A DNA stretch of 64,000 bases from Salsipaludibacter sp038233055 (GTDB taxonomy: Bacteria > Actinomycetota > Nitriliruptoria > Nitriliruptorales > Nitriliruptoraceae). Where the stretch lies: positions 1-64,000 of the forward strand of contig JBBSMS010000001.1 in assembly GCA_038233055.1 (NCBI GenBank), given 5' to 3'. The position numbers and the translations under genes are program-made. The notes under the pieces are model-generated. The model was not told the DNA's origin. It searched no databases and saw only the letters and a list, made by a program, of their open reading frames with translations. This document shows, piece by piece, positions 9,099 to 17,436 of the stretch (position 1 is its first letter; every line of letters starts with the position of its first letter).

Positions 9099-10391
9099 TC
9101 AACCCGTGATGGCGTCGGCCTGCTGCTGCATCTCGGCGGCCGCGTCAGCCGGGTCCATGTCGCCGACGGTGACCTGCTCCATGGCGCCGTTGATCGCCTC
9201 GGCCACCTCCTCCCACTCGGGGATCCGCGGTGGGGCCACGGTGGATTCCAGCTGGGTGCCGAACACCGCGAGTTGTTCGTCGTCGGCAAGGTCGCCCGAC
9301 TCCCAGGCCTCCGTGACTGAAGGCAACCCGCTGACCGCCTCGTACCAGGCCTGCTGGGTCTCGGTCTGCGTCATCCACTCGACGAACCGCCAGGCCAGTT
9401 CCTGTTGATCCGACGTGTTGTAGACCACCAGGTCACTGCCGCCCACGAACGAGCTGCGGTTGTCGTTCTCCGGCATCGGGGCGACATCCCACTTCCCCTC
9501 GAACTCCTCGCCGCCCAGTTCGCGGATCAGCGACATGTGCCATGGCCCGCTGAAGAAGATCGGGTGCGTGCCGTCGACGAACCCCTGCTCGACGGCGAAG
9601 TCGGTGACGGGTTCGGCCGCCACGCCATCCTCGAAGAAGGAGTCGTAGTACTCGAGGCCCTCGACCATCGCCTCGTTGTCGAGGGACAGTTCCCCGCCCT
9701 CGCCCTGGAGGTCGGCGCCGGCCTGCCAGGCGAAGGGCATCAGTTCCTGCCAGTTGGCGGGTGACAGGTTGATCCCGTACCGGGCACCGGCCTCCTCCTG
9801 CATGGCGGTGGCGAGTTCGCGCAACTCCTCCCAGGTCTCGGGCGGGCCATCGAAGCCGGCCTGCTCGGCCAGGTCGGTGCGGTAATACATCACCCGGGTG
9901 TCCACGTACCACGGCACTCCGTAGGAGGTGCCGTCGACTTCCGTGGTGCTCCACGGGCCCTCGAAGAACCGACCGGGATCGATGCTCTCCGGAGTCTCGG
10001 TGAGGACTCCGAGCTCGACGAACTCACCCATCCAGGTGGTGCCCATCTGGGTCACGTCCGGGGACTGGCCTCCGGCCGCCGAGGTGATCAACTTGTCGTG
10101 GGCGATGTCCCAGGGCACCGGTGTGACCTCGACGGTGACGCCCTCCTGCTCTTCGAAGGGCGCGACGAAGTCGGGCAGCTGCTCGCCTTCGGCGCCCATT
10201 GCCCAGACGGTCAGCGTGCCGCCGCCACCCTCACCACCGGCTTCCTCGTCCCCCCTGGCGGCTTCGGTGCCACCAGCATCGTCGTTGCCGTTGTCGCCCG
10301 GCCCGCTGTCGCCGCCGCTGCAGGCGGCGACGCCCAGGGCCAGGGCCACCGCCGCAGCGGCGAGCCTGACAGGTGTCCGTCGTGGGTTCAT
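9099..10391 (-). CDS. Sugar-binding lipoprotein of a CUT1 ABC importer
   Basis: The 430-aa protein begins with a lipoprotein signal (lipobox LGVAAC, lipidated C24), then a Gly/Asp/Glu-rich linker and a type-1 extracellular solute-binding fold. Conserved family stretches include LTVWAMGAEGE, the hinge region WKVAPMP-like WDVAPMPEND and WRFVEWM. It should capture an oligosaccharide outside the membrane. The start at 10391 is set by the signal peptide and a GAGAGGAC Shine-Dalgarno. It lies 136 nt downstream of the LacI gene and 74 nt before the MalF gene. Confidence 0.92.
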   Translation of the reverse strand: MNPRRTPVRLAAAAVALALGVAACSGGDSGPGDNGNDDAGGTEAARGDEEAGGEGGGGTLTVWAMGAEGEQLPDFVAPFEEQEGVTVEVTPVPWDIAHDKLITSAAGGQSPDVTQMGTTWMGEFVELGVLTETPESIDPGRFFEGPWSTTEVDGTSYGVPWYVDTRVMYYRTDLAEQAGFDGPPETWEELRELATAMQEEAGARYGINLSPANWQELMPFAWQAGADLQGEGGELSLDNEAMVEGLEYYDSFFEDGVAAEPVTDFAVEQGFVDGTHPIFFSGPWHMSLIRELGGEEFEGKWDVAPMPENDNRSSFVGGSDLVVYNTSDQQELAWRFVEWMTQTETQQAWYEAVSGLPSVTEAWESGDLADDEQLAVFGTQLESTVAPPRIPEWEEVAEAINGAMEQVTVGDMDPADAAAEMQQQADAITG

Positions 10392-10527
10392 GTGAAGGTC
10401 CTCTCGTTTGCCGGCGACCGGGGTCGGCCTGGTCGGGATGCGGGCCGGTGCCGCGTCGTTGCCTGGTCTGGTGGGTCGTGATCGGGGTGGTCGGTGGGTC
10501 GGTCGGGCCGCACGGCGACGGCGAGCG

Positions 10528-11595
10528 TCAGCGGGCGTCGTCGGGTCGGGGTCGCGTCGTGACGGCGACCGGTGGACACCCACAACTGGCACGGATCACC
10601 AGTTCGGTGGGCAGCAGCACGCTCTCGGGCTCGCCACCCGCACGCCGGTCCAGCACCGCGTCGGCGGCACGCCGACCGAGTTCGGCCATCGGCTGCCTGA
10701 CCGTCGTCAACGACGGGGTCACGAGGCTGGCGACGGGCTGGTCGTCCCAGCCCGTGACGGCGAGGTCGGTCGGGACCGTCACGCCGAGTTCGGCGGCGGC
10801 CATGCACGTGCCCACGGCGAGTTGGTCGTTGGCGGCCGCGACGGCAGTCGGGCGCACGCCCTCGTGCCACGCGCGGCGGAAGGCGGCGGCCCCATCGTCG
10901 CGGTGGAATCCGGGCGGGGTCACGACCCGGGGGGCGGAGTGGCCGTGCTCGGCCAGGCCGGCGCTGATGCCGGCCAGGCGTTCGGCCACGTCCGGGGTCC
11001 CGTCGAGGTCGCCCAGGAACACGATGTCGTCATGGCCGTGCTGGGCCAGGTGGCGGCCGAGTGCCCGTGCGGACCCGTCGTTGTCGGACCTGACGGCCGC
11101 GGCACCGGCCACCGGGGGACGGGCCAACACGACCACCGGCAGGCCGTTGGCGACCAGGTCGGCCACGACGTCGTCGCGGACGGTCTCGCCCATGACCACC
11201 AGCCCGTCGACCCGCTCGGCGAGGTCCCGGACCAGGCCCTCGGCACCCGGGCGTCCGTGGGTGGCGAGGATGTGCACCGCGGCCCGGTCGACGGATCGTG
11301 CCTCGAAGCCGCGGATGACCTCGGCGTAGTAGGGACCGGCGAGGTCGGGGAAGACGATGCCCACGGCCTCGTGGGTCTGGCCGGCGAGCGCGCGTGCAGT
11401 GGCACTGGGGCGCCAGCCGAGTGCCTCGATGGAGGCCCGCACGCGAGCGCGCGTGGGGGTCGCGACGTTGGGATGGTCCTTGACCACGCGCGACACCGTC
11501 GCGATGGACACGTCGGCGTGGGCGGCGACGTCGTAGACAGTCGTCGAGCCACGCCCGGACGTGGCGGCCTCCGTCGTGCTTCGGGGTGGTGTCAC
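10528..11595 (-). CDS. LacI-family transcriptional regulator of the glycan operon
   Basis: The 355-aa repressor has an N-terminal LacI helix-turn-helix (about 18-70: VYDVAAHADVSIATVSRVV, then hinge helix ARALAG) and a periplasmic-binding-protein-like effector domain with DDG, AAANDQLAVG and VTGWDDQP motifs. It is the second gene of the operon, overlapping the glucanase gene by 4 nt (ATGA), and probably controls its own operon through the two TGTAAGCGC sites upstream. The inducer would be a breakdown sugar of the polymer. Confidence 0.92.
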   Translation of the reverse strand: MTPPRSTTEAATSGRGSTTVYDVAAHADVSIATVSRVVKDHPNVATPTRARVRASIEALGWRPSATARALAGQTHEAVGIVFPDLAGPYYAEVIRGFEARSVDRAAVHILATHGRPGAEGLVRDLAERVDGLVVMGETVRDDVVADLVANGLPVVVLARPPVAGAAAVRSDNDGSARALGRHLAQHGHDDIVFLGDLDGTPDVAERLAGISAGLAEHGHSAPRVVTPPGFHRDDGAAAFRRAWHEGVRPTAVAAANDQLAVGTCMAAAELGVTVPTDLAVTGWDDQPVASLVTPSLTTVRQPMAELGRRAADAVLDRRAGGEPESVLLPTELVIRASCGCPPVAVTTRPRPDDAR

Positions 11596-13400
11596 GACGT
11601 GTGCTCGCAGCCGGTCGCGGCCTCCGCGTGACAGCGATCGTCACCCCGGCCACCCTCGGCGTGGTCAGTGCCCCGGCCGCCGAGCGCGCGGTCGCGACCG
11701 GCGCCGGCCGCCAGCACGTCGTCGCCGTCCTGGCCGCGCAGCAGGTCGTCGCCTTCGTCGCCGTAGAGCACGTCGTCGCCGTCGCCGCCGTCGACCTTGT
11801 CGTCGCCCTCGTCGCCGTAGATGATGTCGTCACCGCCGCCGCCGTCGACCTTGTCGTTGCCGGCACCCGCGCAGATGACGTCGTCACCGGGCGTGCCGAC
11901 GAGGTGGTCGCGGCGGTCGGTCCCGGAGATGGTGCAGGCCCGCGGTTCGGCGCCGAACTCCTCGATCGCCAACAGCGGGCGCAGCGTCGAGGCCAACTGG
12001 TCGTCGCCGACGAAGGCGTCCCGCAACAGGTCGTCGCCCAGCGCGTTGCCGATGGCGGCCATGATGATGCCCTGGTCAAGCGACAGGTAGGCGTCGGAGA
12101 TGGTGCCGGTGTCGACGTTCACGGAGTCGCGGAAGCCCCACTCGGTCACGAGCCCGTCGAAGTCGGCCTCCAGTGCCTGCAGGTTGGCCAGCGCGCCGTC
12201 GTGGTCGAACCGCAGCGACAGGAAGGCCGCGTGCGGGGTCACGACACCGCCGTCGTAGGCGCTCGGAGGCGGGACGTCGGAGCCGTCGCGGCAGCCCGGG
12301 AAGCCGGGGTCGGTCAGGGTGCTGGCCGCGTCGGACGCGTAGCCCTCCGGGTTCATGCCGACCGCGTCGACGCCGTACTCGCGATAGCCGCCCTCGGGGA
12401 TGTTGGCGGGGGAGAAGCCCCAGTAGCCGTAGGCGGCCTCGACCAGCCCGTGGTGCTCCTGGGCATTGACGGTCACGGGGTGGTTGATGCGCCAACTGCC
12501 CGCGCCCCAGTCCTCCTCCGGGACGAACAGGGCCGGCATCAGGTCCTCGAAGGCGCTGCCGCCCCAGCCCGGCACCACGCTGGTGCCGTCATAGCGGTAG
12601 GCACCCTCGAACACCGATTCGCCGTGGTAGTCCTGGGTGATGCCGTACGGGCGCTGCTCCTGCCATGACCAGTCACAGCTGTCGGGGAAGGTCCGCCACG
12701 GCCCGAAGTACTGGCGCTCGGGGATCTGGCCCTCGGCGATGCCGATGTAGCTCGCGATCCGGCTCTCGCTCACGATCGTGTCGTAGCAGCAGGGTGCGTC
12801 GCCGGTGGAGGGGGCGTAGTGGAACAGGATCTGGTTGCGGTCCTCCCGGTAGAAGAACCCGAAGTCGAGCCGGTCGTAGAGCACCCCGGCACGGTCGGAC
12901 ACCTCCGGGACGGCGTTGCGCACGATCCGGAGCCCGGTCGCCAACCAGCCGTTGTCGACCGACGACAGGTGGGGGACGATCGGGTCCCCGCTGCTGGGCC
13001 ATGTCTCGAGCTTGCTGCCGTCGCGGTGGTCGTACCAGTTGAAGTACTGCCCACTGGGCTCGTGGATCTCCATGCCCTCCAGGGTCGTGACCGTTCGCGT
13101 GACCCGGTCGACCAGTTCGTCGTGGTCGATGAACCCGAGTTCCTCGGCGGTGACCGCGCTCCACAGGTACGCACCGATGTTGGTGGTTGACGTCTGCACG
13201 CTGCGGGTCCCGTCCACCTCCAGGGCGTCGGCCGGCAGGCCCGACTCCTCGTCGGTCATGGCCACGAAGGACTGCCAGGTGGCCTCCCCCCAGCCCTCAA
13301 GGGTGGCGACGTCGTCCGAGGCGGCGACCGGACTGGTCGTGACGACGGTCGCCAACAGGGCGAGGATGCCCAGCAGGCCGAGGAATCGCTGGCGGATCAT
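11592..13400 (-). CDS. Secreted glucoamylase/beta-1,2-glucanase-like enzyme with C-terminal RTX repeats
   Basis: The 602-aa protein has a signal peptide (1-27, ending SPVAAS) and a large (alpha/alpha)6-type domain with hallmarks of the glycoamylase-like/GH144 family: SSVDNGWLATGLRIV (about 145-160), VSESRIASYIGIA and WGGSAFEDLMP. From about residue 500 to 590 come RTX calcium-binding nonapeptides (GGxGxDxxx, e.g. GDEGDDLLRGQDGDD). RTX repeats fold in extracellular Ca2+ and are often linked to type I secretion in Gram-negatives; here a Sec signal is present instead. It is the first gene of the operon and probably makes the oligosaccharides that the ABC system imports. beta-1,2-glucan is a guess from the family. 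Confidence 0.8.
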   Translation of the reverse strand: MIRQRFLGLLGILALLATVVTTSPVAASDDVATLEGWGEATWQSFVAMTDEESGLPADALEVDGTRSVQTSTTNIGAYLWSAVTAEELGFIDHDELVDRVTRTVTTLEGMEIHEPSGQYFNWYDHRDGSKLETWPSSGDPIVPHLSSVDNGWLATGLRIVRNAVPEVSDRAGVLYDRLDFGFFYREDRNQILFHYAPSTGDAPCCYDTIVSESRIASYIGIAEGQIPERQYFGPWRTFPDSCDWSWQEQRPYGITQDYHGESVFEGAYRYDGTSVVPGWGGSAFEDLMPALFVPEEDWGAGSWRINHPVTVNAQEHHGLVEAAYGYWGFSPANIPEGGYREYGVDAVGMNPEGYASDAASTLTDPGFPGCRDGSDVPPPSAYDGGVVTPHAAFLSLRFDHDGALANLQALEADFDGLVTEWGFRDSVNVDTGTISDAYLSLDQGIIMAAIGNALGDDLLRDAFVGDDQLASTLRPLLAIEEFGAEPRACTISGTDRRDHLVGTPGDDVICAGAGNDKVDGGGGDDIIYGDEGDDKVDGGDGDDVLYGDEGDDLLRGQDGDDVLAAGAGRDRALGGRGTDHAEGGRGDDRCHAEAATGCEHTS

Positions 13401-13448
13401 GACGTGGTCCTGTTCGGTCGGGTGCGGGGAGTCGGGACGCGTCTGGAC

Positions 13449-13462
13449 TGTAAGCGCCTACA
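13449..13462. promoter_or_regulatory. LacI-family operator 1 (TGTAAGCGCCTACA)
   Basis: The 14-bp near-palindrome differs at one position from the perfect LacI-type operator TGTAAGCGCTTACA. It lies 49 bp upstream of the glucanase start, in the only long gap before the operon that encodes a LacI regulator. A second site lies exactly 22 bp further upstream. Confidence 0.75.
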
Positions 13463-13470
13463 ACTGATGT

Positions 13471-13484
13471 TGTAAGCGCACACA
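13471..13484. promoter_or_regulatory. LacI-family operator 2 (TGTAAGCGCACACA)
   Basis: One half-site is perfect (TGTAAGC) and the other is degenerate (GCACACA). It is offset by 22 bp, about two helical turns, from operator 1, so two repressor dimers could bind the same face of the DNA. The orientation fits the leftward glucanase promoter. Confidence 0.6.
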
Positions 13485-13619
13485 CAACAAGTTCTGGTGG
13501 ACGACCCTAGGGCTTGGAACGGCAACGTCAATGGTCGATCGGCCAGGCCGGGGCGGACGTGCCGTGTCGAGGCGCATCCACGGGCGCGTCCACAGGCCGT
13601 GGATGCGGCCCGGACCGGT

Positions 13620-13988
13620 TCAGGCGTCGTCGCTGGGGTACATCCACCTGCGCACGCGGCGGTCCACGACCCGGTGGCCGTCTGCCTCGAGCAGCGGCTG
13701 CTGGACGGGCGCATGGGTCCGGTAGAGGCGGCCCGAGGCGGGCAGCACGCGCCACCACGCCAGCCCGGGCACGCGCCGCAGCACGTTGGCCACCGCCTGG
13801 CCGGCCCCGGGATGACCGGCTTCCCGGGCCACCTCGGCGTAGGTCAGCAGTTCACCCGGGGCGAGATCGTCGACGACGGCGACCACGTGCCGTTGGAACG
13901 GGGTCAGCGACGCCGGAGCCTCCAGGTGCCCGCCGGGTGGCCGGGGTGCGTCCCGCCGTGGATCGCGCCATCGGGCGGCGCGGGTCAC
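13620..13988 (-). CDS. Alkyltransferase-like (ATL/MGMT-family) protein lacking the active cysteine
   Basis: The 122-aa protein matches the C-terminal DNA-binding domain of O6-alkylguanine-DNA methyltransferases (LTPFQRHVVAVVDDLAPGEL, helix-turn-helix TYAEVAREAG, ANVLRRVP). The PCHR active-site motif is replaced by GLAWWRV, so the alkyl-accepting cysteine is missing. Such ATL proteins bind alkylated bases and hand them to nucleotide-excision repair. The GTG start overlaps the stop of the upstream reductase gene by 4 nt (GTGA). Confidence 0.82.
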   Translation of the reverse strand: MTRAARWRDPRRDAPRPPGGHLEAPASLTPFQRHVVAVVDDLAPGELLTYAEVAREAGHPGAGQAVANVLRRVPGLAWWRVLPASGRLYRTHAPVQQPLLEADGHRVVDRRVRRWMYPSDDA

Positions 13989-14830
13989 GTGACCTGGCGG
14001 AGGGTCGTGTCGAGGTCGGTCGGCGGGCGCCCCAGGACCCGTTCCACGTCGTCGGACAGGATGTCCTGGGAGCCGTCTGCGATCGCGGTGTAGGTACTGA
14101 CCCACGCGTCGAGTTCGAACTGGCCTGCCTCGGGCCAGCCGGCACGCCGGCTCGCGTAGGCCTCGTCGACCGTCTCGTCGACGTATGCCAGGTCCCGGCC
14201 GGCGATGGCACCCACCCGTTCGACGACGCCCGCCATGGTGACCAGGTCCGGCCCGGTCAGGGCGAGCGCGTGGTCTGCCCAGCGGTCGTCCAGCAGCGCC
14301 TCGACCGCCACGTCGGCGACGTCGGCGCGGGCGACCGGCGAGAACCGGCCGACGCCCCCCGGACCGCGCACGACTCCGTCGTCCCCGACGAAGGAGGGGA
14401 GCAGGTCCTGGTAGAAGGCGTCGCGGAGGGCGGTCAGGGCCATGCCGGCCTCGCGCAGGGCCACCTCGGTGTGGAAGTGGTCCCGGCCGAGCGTGAAGGT
14501 GCAGTCGGGCGCGGCACCGAGGAACGAGGTGTAGACCACGCGCGCGATCCCGGCCTCGCCGGCGACACGCGCCACCGTGCGGTGTTGCTCCAGCCGGTCC
14601 GGGTGCTCCGCACCGGAGACGAACAGCAGGGTCGCGGCGCCCTCGAACGCCCGCGCGAGCGCATCGGGGTCGTCGTAGGCGGCCACGGCCACCTCGGCTC
14701 CCGGCAGGTCAGGTGCCCGCCCGGCACCTCCCCGCACGACCAGCCGTTGCTCGGCCCCACGTTCCGCCAGGGTGCTCGCCACGCGACCCCCGACGGCGCC
14801 GGTCACGCCGGTCACCACGATGTCCGCCAT
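13985..14830 (-). CDS. NmrA-like NAD(P)-binding reductase (SDR family)
   Basis: The 281-aa protein starts with a Rossmann glycine motif (VTGVTGAVGGRVA) and shows the atypical-SDR pattern LFVSGAE, VVYTSFLGA and FSPVARADVADVA seen in NmrA/quinone-oxidoreductase-2-like proteins. These bind NAD(P)H and either reduce quinones or act as redox sensors. The ATG at 14830 has AGGAGG upstream. It is coupled to the ATL gene by a 4-nt overlap and divergent from the DNA ligase gene. Confidence 0.85.
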   Translation of the reverse strand: MADIVVTGVTGAVGGRVASTLAERGAEQRLVVRGGAGRAPDLPGAEVAVAAYDDPDALARAFEGAATLLFVSGAEHPDRLEQHRTVARVAGEAGIARVVYTSFLGAAPDCTFTLGRDHFHTEVALREAGMALTALRDAFYQDLLPSFVGDDGVVRGPGGVGRFSPVARADVADVAVEALLDDRWADHALALTGPDLVTMAGVVERVGAIAGRDLAYVDETVDEAYASRRAGWPEAGQFELDAWVSTYTAIADGSQDILSDDVERVLGRPPTDLDTTLRQVT

Positions 14831-14947
14831 TGCCTGCCTCCTGTCCACCCCAACCGTAACAGTGGGGCCGTCGCCCGATCGTCCGGGTCGCGCACCCGAC
14901 CGACGCGTGCGGCCGCCGCCGGGACCGGACCCGCAGGGCGGGTGGCG

Positions 14948-14953
14948 TAGGCT
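14948..14953 (+). promoter_or_regulatory. Putative -10 element TAGGCT of the NHEJ run
   Basis: This TAGnnT hexamer lies 25 nt before the ligase ATG in the 148-nt divergent gap with the NmrA-like gene. It implies a very short leader. Confidence 0.4.
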
Positions 14954-14978
14954 CGACGGCGTCCGACGGCGAGGTCCC

Positions 14979-15923
14979 ATGTCCGAGTTGGCACCGATGC
15001 TGGCCACGGTCGGCACCGAGGCGGCGGTGGCCGGTGCCGACTGGAGCCACGAGTTCAAGTGGGACGGGATCCGGGTGCTGTTCGCGGTCGCCGACGACGG
15101 CCATCGCCTGCTGACCCGCAACGGCAACGACGTGGCGGTCGCGTGGCCCGAACTGGACCCCCTGGCGGCGACGCTGCCCGCCGGCACGGTGCTCGATGGT
15201 GAGATCGTGGTGCTCGACGACGACCTGCGTCCGGACTTCTCGCGCATCGCCCACCGGATGCACGTGCGCAACCCGGTCCGGATCGCCGGTCTGCGCCGGA
15301 CCCACCCGGGCCAGTTCATGGCCTTCGACCTGTTGCGACGCGCGAGCGACTTGGTCGTCGACGACCCCTTGGAGGGCCGGCGAGCGGCCTTGGCAGAACT
15401 GGTCCTGGCGGGGTCGGCGTGGGCGGTGTCCCCGGTCGTCACGGACCTGGCGACCATCCTGGCCGTGGTGGACGATCGTGCCATGGAGGGCGTCGTCAGC
15501 AAGCGTCGGGGCAGTCCCTACCGTCCCGGCGTCCGGTCACGGGACTGGCGCAAGCTGCGGCGGGTCCGCGAGGCGGATGCCGTCGTCGTGGGGTGGCGGG
15601 GCATCGACGGCGCGGTTGGCGGTCCGGTGGGCTCGCTGGCGTTGGCGCGCTGGGACCCCGATGCCGGCAACTGGGCCACCCTGGGCTCGGTGGGCTCCGG
15701 GCTGACCTCGAAGGAGGGGCAGCGCCTCCACGGGGAGGTCACGACCGCCCCGGTGCCGGACCGGGCTGTCACGGTCCTGCCGTCCGGGTTCGTGCCGACC
15801 GAGCCTCGCCTGGTGGTCCGGGTGTCCTACCTCGAGGCCACGCCCCAGGGCCACTTCCGTCATCCGGTCTACCGGGGCGAGCGAGTCGATGCGGACCCGC
15901 ACGACGTCACGGACGAACCCTGA
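14979..15923 (+). CDS. ATP-dependent DNA ligase, LigD ligase-domain type
   Basis: The 314-aa enzyme carries the nucleotidyltransferase motifs: I EFKWDGIRV (K27 takes the AMP), III LDGEIVVLD, IV FMAFDLL, V EGVVSKRRGSPY, and an OB-fold end with HFRHPVYRG typical of the LigD ligase domain. It seals nicks and broken ends. In most NHEJ bacteria this domain is fused to polymerase and phosphoesterase domains; here it stands alone, with Ku and the polymerase in the same rightward gene run. The ATG at 14979 (MSELAPML) was chosen because the region before it is non-conserved. Confidence 0.92.
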   Translation: MSELAPMLATVGTEAAVAGADWSHEFKWDGIRVLFAVADDGHRLLTRNGNDVAVAWPELDPLAATLPAGTVLDGEIVVLDDDLRPDFSRIAHRMHVRNPVRIAGLRRTHPGQFMAFDLLRRASDLVVDDPLEGRRAALAELVLAGSAWAVSPVVTDLATILAVVDDRAMEGVVSKRRGSPYRPGVRSRDWRKLRRVREADAVVVGWRGIDGAVGGPVGSLALARWDPDAGNWATLGSVGSGLTSKEGQRLHGEVTTAPVPDRAVTVLPSGFVPTEPRLVVRVSYLEATPQGHFRHPVYRGERVDADPHDVTDEP

Positions 15924-15976
15924 ACAGGCTCGGCGGGTACGACCGCGGCTGTCGGATGAGCGGCTGGGCACGCCCG

Positions 15977-15982
15977 TACCGT
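15977..15982 (+). promoter_or_regulatory. Putative internal -10 element TACCGT
   Basis: A TAnnnT hexamer lies 34 nt before the ATG of the sugar-dehydrogenase-like lipoprotein, in the 92-nt gap after the ligase gene. It suggests that the lipoprotein gene may have its own promoter. Confidence 0.25.
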
Positions 15983-16015
15983 GTCCCGCACGGGGCGCTC
16001 ACCAGAGGGACGACG

Positions 16016-17305
16016 ATGCGGGGACCACGAGCACACCGGACGGTTGCCGTGATCGGGACCGCGGTCGCCGTCCTGTTGTCGGCGTGCGGCGGGAACGCAC
16101 GTGACGACTCCACCACGTCGCCCGCCACGTCGGAACCGGCCGGGACGTCGAGCGACGCGACCGCCCCGCCCACGACGTCGTCGTCGGCCGCCACGCCGTC
16201 CACGGACGGCACCGGATCCGCTGGTGCGCCTCCGTCCACCGGACCGGGGACGCCCACGGCGGCGGACGACGCGCCACCGGACGCCGGCGCCACCGGCGAC
16301 CCGGCATGGGTGGAGGTCGCGGCCGGCCTGGACGAGCCCGCGGCCACCCTGGTGGACCCGCGTTCCGGCAACGACCTGGTGGTCGAACTGGGGGGGCGGA
16401 TCGTGGAACTGGACGGAACCCCCCGGCTCGACCTGTCCGACCGGGTCCAACGCCAGGGCGAGCGCGGCCTGCTGGACGCGGCCGTGGCCCCGGACGGTGA
16501 CGCCGTGTTCGTCCACTACAGCGCGGCCGCCGACGGACACACCGTGCTGGCCCGCTTGCCCATCGCGCCGGAGGGCGACCTCGCGGACCCCGCGGACGAA
16601 CAGGTCCTGCTCGAACTGCCGCAGCCGGCCACGAACCACAACGGCGGGTCCGCGGTGTTCGGGCCGGACGGGATGCTGTACCTCGCGCTGGGCGACGGGG
16701 GTCGCGCCAACGACGCCTTCGGCAACGGGGGTGATCCCGGGACTCCGCTGGGCGCCATCCTGCGCCTGGACGTCACCAGCGACCCGGGCGCCGTGTCGGT
16801 CCCCGACGACAACCCCTTCGTCGACGGTGGCGGGGACGAACGAGTCTGGGCCCACGGGCTTCGAAACCCGTGGCGGATCGCGACCGACGGAACGTCGTGG
16901 TTCGTGGCCGATGTCGGCCAGGACGCCGTCGAGGAGGTGACGGTCGTGCCGGCCGACGCGGGCCCGCACGACTTCGGCTGGCCGGCGTGGGAAGGTGACT
17001 TCTGCCGGGTGGACGTCTGTGACCGCCAGCCGACGCCGCCGGTGTCCACCCTGACGCACGCCGACGGCGCCTGCTCGATCATCGGCGCCGCTGCCGCGAC
17101 GACCCCGACAGCCGACGACGGGGCGGCCTTCTGGACCGACTTCTGCGACACCCGGGTGTGGCGGCTCGACCCCGGCAGCGGGGAGGTCACCGAGGATGCC
17201 CCCCTGCCCGACGGCGTCCCGGCCTACGCGCTCGACGTCGACCGCAGCGGGGCCGTGGTGGCCCTGACCGCGGACGGCCGGGTCCTGCGTCGCACCCGCG
17301 GCTGA
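16016..17305 (+). CDS. Glucose/sorbosone dehydrogenase-like (PQQ-type) beta-propeller lipoprotein
   Basis: The 429-aa protein has a lipoprotein signal (lipobox LLSAC), an 80-residue Ser/Thr/Pro/Ala linker and a six-bladed propeller of the GSDH family. Visible motifs are NHNGGSAVFGPDGMLYLALGDGG, HGLRNPWRIA and VADVGQDAVEEV. Relatives are soluble PQQ-dependent aldose dehydrogenases outside the membrane. The start is set by the signal peptide and an AGAGGGA Shine-Dalgarno. Its place between two NHEJ genes is odd and probably reflects positional chance rather than a repair role. Confidence 0.85.
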   Translation: MRGPRAHRTVAVIGTAVAVLLSACGGNARDDSTTSPATSEPAGTSSDATAPPTTSSSAATPSTDGTGSAGAPPSTGPGTPTAADDAPPDAGATGDPAWVEVAAGLDEPAATLVDPRSGNDLVVELGGRIVELDGTPRLDLSDRVQRQGERGLLDAAVAPDGDAVFVHYSAAADGHTVLARLPIAPEGDLADPADEQVLLELPQPATNHNGGSAVFGPDGMLYLALGDGGRANDAFGNGGDPGTPLGAILRLDVTSDPGAVSVPDDNPFVDGGGDERVWAHGLRNPWRIATDGTSWFVADVGQDAVEEVTVVPADAGPHDFGWPAWEGDFCRVDVCDRQPTPPVSTLTHADGACSIIGAAAATTPTADDGAAFWTDFCDTRVWRLDPGSGEVTEDAPLPDGVPAYALDVDRSGAVVALTADGRVLRRTRG

Positions 17306-17404
17306 CGGCACGGCCGTCGTCGCGCACGCGACGCCATCCCCAGGGCCGGCGCAAAGCGGGCAGACGCCCCGGCCGGAGGGGTACCACCGGCGCGGGGTCG
17401 GTAC

Positions 17405-17410
17405 TACCGT
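17405..17410 (+). promoter_or_regulatory. Putative -10 element TACCGT of the ku gene
   Basis: A TAnnnT hexamer lies 27 nt upstream of the ku ATG within a 131-nt gap, compatible with a dedicated ku promoter. Confidence 0.3.
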
Positions 17411-17436
17411 GGCGCGGACCGACGAGGAGGTGGGCG

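Noticed and set aside
11800..12000. GTC-rich repetitive DNA that could pass for a tandem-repeat locus
   Set aside because: It is the coding sequence of the RTX calcium-binding repeats of the glucanase-like protein.
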